Below are positions 1 through 5,385 of a stretch of 11,849 nt of DNA, one piece after another. The notes below the pieces were generated by a model. It saw nothing but the letters and a program-made list of their open reading frames with translations. It was not told the DNA's origin and searched no databases. How positions within the stretch are numbered: position 1 is the first letter of the stretch; every line of letters starts with the position of its first letter. This DNA is from RGIG1934 sp964492545 (GTDB taxonomy: Bacteria > Bacillota > Clostridia > Lachnospirales > Lachnospiraceae). Location: positions 1 to 11,849 of the forward strand of contig CAZBKO010000069.1 of NCBI GenBank assembly GCA_964492545.1. Direction: 5' to 3'. The position numbers and the translations under genes are program-made.

Positions 1-64
1 GGTACTTTAGGAGATGTTATCTCTTTTGAAATTACATTTTGCGGAAACTCAAGCACATCACAAC

Positions 65-98
65 AACTGCCTGCAAGTCCACAGACCTACAGGCAGTT
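65..98 (-). terminator. Hairpin ending the minus-strand hydrogenase-maturation gene cluster
   Basis: Read on the minus strand, arms 84-98 and 65-79 form a continuous 15-bp stem (two G-U wobbles) around a 4-nt UGUG loop. The hairpin begins 22 bases after the stop codon of the 120-residue gene. The following minus-strand sequence is only moderately U-rich (GUUGUG...), so it is not a textbook terminator. On the plus strand the same arms have two mismatches but are followed by a U-rich stretch (99-110), so it could also stop a plus-strand transcript entering from the left edge. Bases 1-64 show no gene I can support. Confidence 0.6.
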
Positions 99-120
99 AT
101 CTTATTTCTATTCATAATAT

Positions 121-483
121 TTATCGATAGTTTCTTCGATTTCTTCTACGACATCTTCGTCTATACATTTCATTGTACAGCATAACAGATATCGTATCCT
201 TCATCCAGCATTCGTCCTTGCACGGACATGTACCCCCATTACAATCTATCACCTGACCAAATATGTTCTGACATTTTCTTCTAAGCATAAGCTTATCGGG
301 GTATTCATCAAACATAATACTTCCGTCATACTCAAGCTTATCGCATTCATCCTCAATAATTCTCTGGATGTCATTCATAGCTTTCGGGTACATTCTTCTA
401 AGGTACATAACATCCCTTGCGTCCTCGTTATTTTTATCAAGAAAATCGAACATTGGATGTGATGAATAATATGGTGTATACAC
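121..483 (-). CDS. Hypothetical Cys-rich 120-aa protein downstream of hydF
   Basis: I do not recognise a named family; the length and composition suggest a small conserved Lachnospiraceae protein. The start is GTG (481-483), with a GAGGT ribosome binding site at 491-495, 7 nt upstream. There is no signal peptide or membrane segment, so it is probably cytosolic. Residues 20-70 are acidic and helical-looking (motif DGSIMFDEYPD near 53-63). A cysteine cluster C81-x4-C86-x-C88-x3-C92 could bind zinc or an Fe-S cluster. The C-terminus (residues 108-120) is strongly basic (RRRCRRRNRR), which could contact nucleic acid or phospholipid. It lies 58 bases after hydF on the same strand and is the last gene before the hairpin at 65-98. 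It may therefore be co-transcribed with the hydrogenase maturases, or read from its own weak extended -10 promoter. A role in hydrogenase maturation is only a guess from position. Confidence 0.75.
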   Translation of the reverse strand: MYTPYYSSHPMFDFLDKNNEDARDVMYLRRMYPKAMNDIQRIIEDECDKLEYDGSIMFDEYPDKLMLRRKCQNIFGQVIDCNGGTCPCKDECWMKDTISVMLYNEMYRRRCRRRNRRNYR

Positions 484-504
484 TAATTTTACCTCATATC
501 GGAC

Positions 505-513
505 TTTATACCA
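505..513 (-). promoter_or_regulatory. Possible extended -10 promoter for the 120-aa gene
   Basis: The minus strand reads TGGTATAAA here, matching the TGnTATAAT extended -10 form. It sits between the hydF stop and the GTG start, about 20 bases upstream of that start. An overlapping TATAAT lies at 513-518. No good -35 hexamer is visible at 16-18 bases, so this is weak support for an internal promoter. Confidence 0.3.
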
Positions 514-541
514 TTATATGAAGCTCAAATGTTTTTCGTTA

Positions 542-1732
542 CTAAATATTAATCTTATCAAGTATTCCATTTAAATATGCGATAACTACACCGTAATTTG
601 ACATTGGAACGCCCTGCTTTCTGGCTCGGTCAATTCTTGTGAGGACATATTTTCTGTTAAACATGCAGGCACCGCACTGAATTACGAGGTCATATTTTGT
701 TAAATCCTGCGGAAAATCCATTCCACTTACAATATCAACACTTAGTCCGGAGCCCACCTTTTTTCTCAGGAATCTTGGTATTTTTTCACGACCAATATCC
801 TCTGCTAGAGGAGCGTGCGTACAGCACTCAGCTATTAACACCTTAGAATTCTCTGTAAGTGTGTCGATTGCCGATGCACTCTTAACATAATAATCAATGT
901 CACCTTTGTGTTCAGCAAATAGTACTGAAAACGAAGTGAGCATACTCTCCTCCGGTTTCTTGGCATACACTGTGCCAAATACCTGTGAATCCGTAATTAT
1001 AAGCTTTGGTGGTCTTGATAGTGCTGCCAGTGCCTCATCTAGCTTATCTGTTGTTGCGCTCATCACCAGACATTTGTTATCAAGCAAATCTCTTATTGTT
1101 TGAACCTGTGGGAGAATGAGTCTTCCCTTCGGTGCCTGAATATCCTGTGGCATTACAAGCAAAACAAGATCACCCGGTTTCACATATTTGCCAGTAATAT
1201 CATCTGCATTATAATCCTCCGGAACCATTCTTATTAAGGCTTCTTTGAAACGTTCCACTGATTCCTTAACATTTGCACTGACCATAATTGGTTCGACTGA
1301 AAGCTTATCCTTCACTGCCTGACCTATGCACTCTGCATTGTCAATGGCATCTATCCTGCTCACTACACATAAAATCTTCGTATTGTTTTCCTTGAACTTG
1401 TTATACCACTGTATTTCCTCTTCCATTTCACAATCCGAAAATAATAACACTGCTATGTCGGTCTTGTCAGCTGCTCCTTTTGTCTTATCTATGCGCATCT
1501 GGCCAAGCTCGCCTACATCATCATACCCAGCCGTATCTATCAAAACGCATGGACCAATTCCATGTATTTCCATTGGCTTGTACACAGGGTCTGTGGTTGT
1601 ACCGGCCACATTAGAGGTTATTGCAACCTGCTGCCCTGTAAATGCATTTATCAGTGATGACTTCCCACTATTACGTTTACCATAGAATCCAATATGGACT
1701 CTGTTAGAACTAGGTGTATCATTCATATTCAT
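542..1732 (-). CDS. hydF: [FeFe] hydrogenase maturation GTPase HydF
   Basis: HydF is the scaffold/carrier that receives the products of HydE and HydG, assembles the 2Fe subcluster of the H-cluster and passes it to apo-hydrogenase in the cytosol. At 396 aa it is the usual family length. The N-terminal GTPase domain shows a P-loop G18-KRNSGKS, a switch threonine run (GTTTD, 44-48) and the G3 motif D66-TAG. G4 is degenerate: SRID (125-128) replaces NKxD. G5 is SA (152-153). The C-terminal cluster site is C304-x-H306 then, after 45 residues, Q352-C353-x2-C356. The family pattern is CxHx(44-53)HCxxC, so the histidine next to C353 is glutamine here. Start ATG at 1730-1732 has GAGGA 6 nt upstream. 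The gene begins 22 bases after hydG, consistent with one operon. Confidence 0.96.
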   Translation of the reverse strand: MNMNDTPSSNRVHIGFYGKRNSGKSSLINAFTGQQVAITSNVAGTTTDPVYKPMEIHGIGPCVLIDTAGYDDVGELGQMRIDKTKGAADKTDIAVLLFSDCEMEEEIQWYNKFKENNTKILCVVSRIDAIDNAECIGQAVKDKLSVEPIMVSANVKESVERFKEALIRMVPEDYNADDITGKYVKPGDLVLLVMPQDIQAPKGRLILPQVQTIRDLLDNKCLVMSATTDKLDEALAALSRPPKLIITDSQVFGTVYAKKPEESMLTSFSVLFAEHKGDIDYYVKSASAIDTLTENSKVLIAECCTHAPLAEDIGREKIPRFLRKKVGSGLSVDIVSGMDFPQDLTKYDLVIQCGACMFNRKYVLTRIDRARKQGVPMSNYGVVIAYLNGILDKINI

Positions 1733-1754
1733 ATGCAGTCCTCGCTTTTATTGA

Positions 1755-3173
1755 TTAAAATCTGAAATCTCTCTGTCCTTCATGTATTTTTAAAAGATTC
1801 TTTCTAACAACTTCCTGAACCTTTTCCTGTGGAATTGTAGGAATTTCCTTCTCTATAAGTGCCTCGCCAATTGCTTTTGTCTCTGGTGATGCATAGTCCT
1901 CAAGGTATTCCTTAAGAGTCATAATTGCATTTGGATGACAGCAATTCTGAATCTGCTGGCTCTTACATAATTCCATAAATCTATCTCCGGTTCTTCCCTC
2001 TCTGTAGCATGCTGTACAAAAGCTTGGAAGGTATCCAATCTGCATAAGCCATCTAACAACCTCATCAAGAGTTCTTGTGTCGCTTACATCAAACTGTGCT
2101 GAATTATCCTCTTCATCCTCTGGCTCATAGTATCCGCCAACACTTGTCTTTGAACCACCACTAATCTGTGATACACCAAGTCTGATTACCTTTTCTCTTA
2201 CAGCCTTAGTCTCTCTTGTGGAAATAATCATTCCTGTATAAGGAACTGCAAGTCTTATACAGGCGCAAATCTTAGCAAATGTATCATCACTGATTCCATT
2301 ATCAAATGCATCCGGATCAATGTCATCAGCTTTCTTAACTCTAGGAACACTGATTGTATGTGGTCCTACACCATGAACTGCCTCAAGATGTTCTGCATGC
2401 ATAAGAATACCTGCAAATTCATATCTGTATAATTCAAGTCCAAATAATACGCCGATACCTACATCATCAATTCCACCTTCCATGGCTCTGTCCATAGCTT
2501 CTGTATGATATGCATAATCATGCTTTGGTCCTGTTGGATGAAGCTCCTCATATCCTTTTTTGTTGTATGTTTCCTGGAATAAAATATATGTACCAATTCC
2601 AGCTTCCTTGAGTTTTCTGTAGTTCTCAACTGTTGTTGCTGCAATATTTACATTTACTCTTCTGATAGAACCATTTTTGTGCTTAATGCTGTAAATTGTC
2701 TTAATTGACTCAAGCACATATTCGATTGGATTGTTAACTGGGTCCTCTCCTGTCTCAAGAGCAAGTCTCTTATGACCCATATCCTGAAGTGCTATAACTT
2801 CTTTTCTTATCTCATCCTGTGTAAGCTTCTTTCTTGCAATATGCTTATTTTTCAAATGATATGGACAGTAAACGCATCCATTTATACAATAATTTGATAA
2901 ATATAATGGTGCAAACATAACGATTCTATTTCCATAAAAATCTTTCTTAATCTGTTCAGCAAGATCAAATATTTCCTTTACTTTATCAGGATTCTCACAT
3001 GCAAGAAGTACCGACGCTTCTCTATGAGTAAGTCCCTTTCTTAATTTTGCTTTTTCAATAATACGATCAACAACCTCCATATTATCTTTGTTTGCATCAG
3101 CGTAAGCCAGAGTCTCCATTACCTCTTCGTCGTCGATAAATTCTTCTGCTTTTAATGATTTTGGATTATACAT
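1755..3173 (-). CDS. hydG: [FeFe] hydrogenase H-cluster radical SAM maturase HydG (tyrosine lyase)
   Basis: HydG cleaves tyrosine with SAM radical chemistry, giving p-cresol plus CO and cyanide, which end up as ligands on the iron of the H-cluster. The 472-aa product is full length. The radical SAM motif is C96-x3-C100-x2-C103 (CINGCVYC). The auxiliary dangler-iron cluster motif CX2CX22C is intact at C386, C389 and C412, which separates HydG from thiamine ThiH. SGGSKTSVGGY (338-348) is also typical of the ThiH/HydG C-terminal region. Start ATG at 3171-3173 follows an AAAGGAAAGG purine stretch. It lies 34 bases after hydE and 22 before hydF, all on the same strand. Confidence 0.97.
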   Translation of the reverse strand: MYNPKSLKAEEFIDDEEVMETLAYADANKDNMEVVDRIIEKAKLRKGLTHREASVLLACENPDKVKEIFDLAEQIKKDFYGNRIVMFAPLYLSNYCINGCVYCPYHLKNKHIARKKLTQDEIRKEVIALQDMGHKRLALETGEDPVNNPIEYVLESIKTIYSIKHKNGSIRRVNVNIAATTVENYRKLKEAGIGTYILFQETYNKKGYEELHPTGPKHDYAYHTEAMDRAMEGGIDDVGIGVLFGLELYRYEFAGILMHAEHLEAVHGVGPHTISVPRVKKADDIDPDAFDNGISDDTFAKICACIRLAVPYTGMIISTRETKAVREKVIRLGVSQISGGSKTSVGGYYEPEDEEDNSAQFDVSDTRTLDEVVRWLMQIGYLPSFCTACYREGRTGDRFMELCKSQQIQNCCHPNAIMTLKEYLEDYASPETKAIGEALIEKEIPTIPQEKVQEVVRKNLLKIHEGQRDFRF

Positions 3174-3207
3174 AATACCTTTCCTTTCTTTGAATCACTT
3201 CTGTGTT

Positions 3208-4263
3208 CTATATGGATTTAAAGTCGCCTCTATCCACGACTAATTCATATCCTATTGACTGCATTCTTCTATTAAGGCATTGAATGCATTCTGCTGCTTC
3301 ATCCCCTGTACATATCTTGTTGTCGTACAGTGAATATTTGTCTCTCACATCCAGCGGTGACAAATTCGGCATTACTACATTGGCCCCCGCCAATATGCCC
3401 TTTTCTCTTCCCATTGGATTAATTGTTCCCAGCGCTGTTGTTGCCGGCAACAACACTCTTTGATGTATGAGTCTTATTATTGAAAGTAGAAACACTGTCA
3501 TTTCACAGGTTCCTGCATTTTCCTCTGCAAATGGTGTATCTTTCTGTGGTATAAATGGCCCAATTCCGACCATCTCCGGCTTGAATCTCTCTATATATTC
3601 AAGGTCTGCCGCAACATTGTCGTATGTCTGTCCCGGCGAACCTACCATGAATCCGCATCCCACCTGATATCCCAGATTTCTTAGATTATTTAGGCATTCC
3701 ATTCTGTTATCAAAGCTCATTTGGCTTGGGTGCAGCTTTTCGTAATGACTTTTTGTCGCTGTCTCATGTCTTAACAGATATCTGTCTGCGCCAGCTTCCT
3801 TTAGCTTCCTGTAGCTTTCATAGCTTCTCTCGCCAACTGATAAGGTCACTGCACATTCTGCATGCTGTTCCTTGATTGACCTTACTATGTCGCAAAGAAC
3901 TTCATCGCTGAAATGTCCATCTTCCCCTCCCTGCAGTACAAATGTCCTGAAGCCGAGTTCATATCCTCTGTCTGTGCAGGAAAGTATTTGTTCTTTCGTG
4001 AGTCTGTACCTGTCAGCATTGCCGTTGCTTCTTCTTATTCCACAATAAAAGCAGTCATTCCTGCATATGTTTGTGAATTCAACAAGTCCTCGCATATATA
4101 CGCTTTTTCCATAAACGTTTTCTCTGACTTGTCTTGCTTTGACCGCAATGTAATCTGCTGCCTCTATGTCATCATAGCTCGCTATAAGCTCCACGTATTC
4201 ATCGTGTTCTAAATGACTGTTTGTATGTAATTTGTCGATTAATTGTCTTGTATTATTATTCAT
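3208..4263 (-). CDS. hydE: [FeFe] hydrogenase H-cluster radical SAM maturase HydE
   Basis: HydE is the radical SAM enzyme (biotin synthase-like TIM barrel) that acts on the HydG-derived Fe(CO)2(CN)cysteine complex towards the bridging dithiolate of the H-cluster. The product is 351 aa, the normal length. The radical SAM motif is C67-x3-C71-x2-C74 (CRNDCFYC). A second cysteine set C318-x7-C326-x2-C329 has the spacing of the optional auxiliary [4Fe-4S] site of Thermotoga HydE, so that cluster is probably present. The start codon (4261-4263) lies at the edge of the repeat next to the assembly gap, and its GAGG ribosome binding site (4268-4271, only 4 nt away) is part of the repeat. The true upstream distance to the TM1266-family gene is unknown because of the gap. 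Confidence 0.96.
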   Translation of the reverse strand: MNNNTRQLIDKLHTNSHLEHDEYVELIASYDDIEAADYIAVKARQVRENVYGKSVYMRGLVEFTNICRNDCFYCGIRRSNGNADRYRLTKEQILSCTDRGYELGFRTFVLQGGEDGHFSDEVLCDIVRSIKEQHAECAVTLSVGERSYESYRKLKEAGADRYLLRHETATKSHYEKLHPSQMSFDNRMECLNNLRNLGYQVGCGFMVGSPGQTYDNVAADLEYIERFKPEMVGIGPFIPQKDTPFAEENAGTCEMTVFLLSIIRLIHQRVLLPATTALGTINPMGREKGILAGANVVMPNLSPLDVRDKYSLYDNKICTGDEAAECIQCLNRRMQSIGYELVVDRGDFKSI

Positions 4264-4266
4264 TCT

Positions 4267-4439
4267 ACCTCTTTAAGGAGCAACNNNNNNNNNNNNNNNN
4301 NNNNNNNNNNNNNNNNNNNNNNNNNNNNNNNNNNNNNNNNNNNNNNNNNNNNNNNNNNNNNNNNNNNNNNNNNNNNNNNNNNNNCTTGTTGCGACTTGGC
4401 GAAGGGAAATTCGCGCAGGCGATTTCGCTTCTGCCATAA
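4267..4439. repeat. Structured 73-bp repeat, copy A (split by the assembly gap)
   Basis: Bases 4267-4284 plus 4385-4439 together equal copy B (4512-4584) with no mismatch over 73 bp, and the 100-N gap falls exactly at the internal join, so no base of the unit is missing. The unit contains small hairpins, including GCAAC-CTT-GTTGC (split here by the gap), GCGAA-6-TTCGC and GCGA-TT-TCGC. Its left end supplies the ribosome binding site of hydE. It lies between the TM1266-family gene and hydE. Confidence 0.85.
4285..4384. other. Assembly gap (100 N)
   Basis: Exactly 100 N is a conventional placeholder, so the real length is unknown. The flanks are the two halves of a repeat whose other copy is 145 bases downstream, so the break probably reflects an unresolved tandem repeat. 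The real sequence may hold zero, one or more further 145-bp units. Confidence 0.95.
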
Positions 4440-4474
4440 CTACTATTTGTGATGCTCCTGCACAAATAGTTATG
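4435..4474. other. Long inverted repeat in the spacer between repeat copies
   Basis: A perfect 10-bp inverted repeat, ACTATTTGTG (4442-4451) with CACAAATAGT (4461-4470), encloses a 9-nt loop. A further CATA/TATG pair (4435-4438 with 4471-4474) extends it outside a 3-nt bulge. It is not followed by a clear U-tract on either strand, so it looks more like part of a structured repeat element than a terminator. The loop GCTCCT is complementary to AGGAGC inside the 73-bp repeat (4521-4526), which could allow a loop contact in RNA. Confidence 0.7.
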
Positions 4475-4509
4475 CGTAAAAATCAGGTCATCAGACTTAT
4501 TTTTCGCAT
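4472..4509. other. Second long hairpin in the repeat spacer
   Basis: ATGCG (4472-4476) pairs with CGCAT (4505-4509), AAAAAT with ATTTTT, and AGGTC with GACTT (one wobble). Two bulged bases lie on the left arm and the loop is ATCA (4490-4493). That gives about 16 pairs in 38 bases. Together with the neighbouring hairpin it fills the whole spacer between the two repeat copies, so the complete 145-bp unit is structured. Confidence 0.65.
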
Positions 4510-4511
4510 TC

Positions 4512-4584
4512 ACCTCTTTAAGGAGCAACCTTGTTGCGACTTGGCGAAGGGAAATTCGCGCAGGCGATTTCGCTTCTGCCATAA
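4512..4584. repeat. Structured 73-bp repeat, copy B
   Basis: This is an intact copy of the unit that flanks the gap, identical to copy A over all 73 bases. Read on the minus strand it ends in an AGAGGT ribosome-binding-like sequence followed by GAATG, just as copy A does before hydE. Here the ATG at 4507-4509 opens only an 8-codon frame ending at 4483. It begins 18 bases after the stop of the TM1266-family gene. Confidence 0.85.
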
Positions 4585-4602
4585 GGAATATTTGTTATTG
4601 GG

Positions 4603-4866
4603 CTAGCATTTGGTTATCACACCTGAGTATGCTGTCTTTACACTTATTCCTGCTAACTTACCAATCTTGCCTGTAAGTGCGCTTATTGTATCCTGTGGCG
4701 CATCAATGGCAACACTCACAACACTAATGCTCTTTTCTCTGTATGGAATGCCCATACGTCCTATTATATATTGACTATATTCATGTAAAATATTGTTGAG
4801 TTCTGTTACAGATTCCATATCCTCAACAATTATTCCCATAACTGCTACTCTTGTCTCTGTACTCAT
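4603..4866 (-). CDS. TM1266-family iron-only hydrogenase system regulator (ACT-like)
   Basis: This small 87-aa protein matches the TM1266 family, which is found beside [FeFe]-hydrogenase maturation genes. It has an ACT/NikR-C-like ferredoxin-type fold (beta-alpha-beta-beta-alpha-beta), thought to sense a ligand. Typical stretches are VAVMGIIVED (8-17), YIIGRMGIPYRE (33-44) and the Gly-rich ISVKTAYSGV towards the C-terminus. There is no DNA-binding domain, so any regulation would go through a partner or by binding a small molecule; the true function is unproven. Start ATG at 4864-4866 has AAGGTG 4 nt upstream (4871-4876). It is the first gene of the hydE-hydG-hydF cluster and is preceded by a leader of more than 350 bases with several regulatory-looking signals. 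Confidence 0.9.
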   Translation of the reverse strand: MSTETRVAVMGIIVEDMESVTELNNILHEYSQYIIGRMGIPYREKSISVVSVAIDAPQDTISALTGKIGKLAGISVKTAYSGVITKC

Positions 4867-4885
4867 AATTCACCTTTCTCGCTAT

Positions 4886-4891
4886 ATTATA
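4886..4891 (-). promoter_or_regulatory. Possible proximal -10 element for the hydrogenase maturation operon
   Basis: The minus strand reads TATAAT here, with the TM1266-family start codon about 20 bases downstream, which would give a 5' leader of only about 13 bases. No good -35 is visible (GAAAAA at 4909-4914). The nearest TTGGGCATW motif (4902-4910) touches that position, as would fit an activator-dependent promoter. It may also be chance in an AT-rich stretch. Confidence 0.35.
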
Positions 4892-4901
4892 TTGCCATGG
4901 C

Positions 4902-5060
4902 TTGGGCATTTTTCTTCCTACTTGCTTTCTATGCCCAAAATTCTTTTCATTTTGGGCATAGCTTGTATCTTCACTCAAGATATACCCAATTTCTCTTTTT
5001 TCAAGCTTGTTTTTACTGTTTTTTGGGTATTTTTGCTTCTTTTTTCTTACATATACCCAA
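4902..5060. promoter_or_regulatory. Array of six TTGGGYATW motifs in alternating orientation
   Basis: On the plus strand TTGGGYAT or its complement occurs at 4902-4909, 4931-4938 (complement), 4952-4959, 4982-4989 (complement), 5023-5030 and 5053-5060 (complement). The three gene-proximal copies have C at the variable base and the three distal copies have T. Start-to-start distances are 29, 21, 30, 41 and 30 bases, close to whole helical turns, giving three convergent pairs of about 38 bp. The pair 4929-4941/4949-4961 is also a perfect 13-bp inverted repeat with a 7-nt spacer. The array reads as operator sites for an unknown regulator, or, if transcribed, as RNA segments that can pair in alternative ways. 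Confidence 0.6.
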
Positions 5061-5085
5061 TACTTCCCGGCCGCAATCTCAGTCA

Positions 5086-5124
5086 AAATAAAAAGCACCT
5101 TTCCCGAAATTCCGGAAAAGGTGC
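5086..5124 (-). terminator. Intrinsic terminator in the leader of the hydrogenase maturation operon
   Basis: On the minus strand GCACCTTTTCCG (5124 down to 5113) pairs with the mirrored arm ending at 5095, giving 12-13 pairs with a tetraloop. It is followed at once by TTTTTATTTT (5094-5085). It lies about 220 bases before the TM1266-family start codon and after a good extended -10 promoter, so it is placed as an attenuator, or as the end of a short independent RNA. Confidence 0.8.
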
Positions 5125-5224
5125 GTATACTCCTGACAATCCTGGCACTATAACCACGACACTTTATCAATAATATAGTCACCTTTCACTCAGAATAATT
5201 CTTTATGTCAGAATGCATTTTATA
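5125..5224 (-). promoter_or_regulatory. Candidate structured leader / riboswitch-like attenuator upstream of TM1266-hydEGF
   Basis: This roughly 100-base stretch lies between a promoter (-10 at 5231-5236) and the intrinsic terminator at 5086-5124. Minus-strand AAAGGTG (5186-5180) is a perfect complement of CACCTTT (5123-5117) in the terminator's first arm, so it can act as an anti-terminator. Inside it, ACTATA (5179-5174) pairs with TATAGT (5152-5147). The layout of promoter, folded element, mutually exclusive stem and terminator is that of a transcription-attenuating riboswitch. I do not recognise a known aptamer consensus (it does not look like TPP, FMN, SAM, cobalamin, T-box, THF or fluoride). 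Confidence 0.5.
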
Positions 5225-5230
5225 GATAAA

Positions 5231-5259
5231 ATTATATCATAATCATAGTGTAAATAAAA
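5231..5259 (-). promoter_or_regulatory. Promoter for the hydrogenase maturation operon leader
   Basis: The minus strand has TGATATAAT (extended -10, TATAAT at 5231-5236) with a weak -35, TTTTAT, 17 bases upstream (5254-5259). Transcription would start near 5224. A perfect AT-rich inverted repeat (AAATAAAA-5-TTTTATTT, 5252-5272) covers the -35 region and could be an operator or an UP-like element. Confidence 0.55.
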
Positions 5260-5316
5260 GAGTATTTTATTTCTATTTCGTTATTGTCTGGCATATAATT
5301 AGCGACAAAATGCAAA

Positions 5317-5341
5317 AAAAATCCTGAAAATCAGGATTTTT
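5317..5341. terminator. Bidirectional terminator after the 237-aa membrane protein gene
   Basis: AAAAATCCTGA pairs with TCAGGATTTTT around a 3-nt AAA loop, an 11-bp stem with A/T runs on both sides. On the minus strand it is followed by a run of seven to eight T. It lies 45 bases past the stop codon at 5386 and separates that transcription unit from the hydrogenase leader. Bases 5342-5385 hold nothing else. Confidence 0.8.
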
Positions 5342-5385
5342 CATTTTAGTAATATTATATTATTTCACCGCATGCTTATGGCTGA

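Noticed and set aside
9..25. Small hairpin AGGAGAT-GTT-ATCTCTT near the left edge
   Set aside because: Only seven pairs with a 3-base loop and no clear T-run; too weak to call a terminator without the upstream context.
1..117. Plus-strand frame open from the left edge to a stop at 115-117, and a minus-strand frame open over 1-64
   Set aside because: Both are short and have no recognisable protein motif. The plus-strand frame runs through a terminator-like hairpin. No gene call can be supported.
2459..2644. Short minus-strand frame inside hydG, and other frames inside hydF, hydE, the C1 peptidase and the MATE gene
   Set aside because: They are shadow frames of well-supported genes, with no start signals or protein-like content of their own.
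4265..4582. Minus-strand open frame of about 105 codons across the gap
   Set aside because: It is made of the structured repeat read in one frame plus 34 unknown codons from the N run. It has no protein-like content and ends inside the hydE ribosome binding region.
4267..4584. CRISPR array
   Set aside because: There are only two copies, the 73-bp unit is too long for a CRISPR repeat, the spacer is itself palindromic, and no cas gene is present.
4823..5182. Minus-strand open frame of 119 codons upstream of and overlapping the TM1266-family gene
   Set aside because: It runs through the terminator, the anti-terminator and the TTGGGYATW array, has no ribosome binding site, and overlaps the start of a recognised gene. 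Its Lys-rich product reflects AT-rich non-coding DNA.
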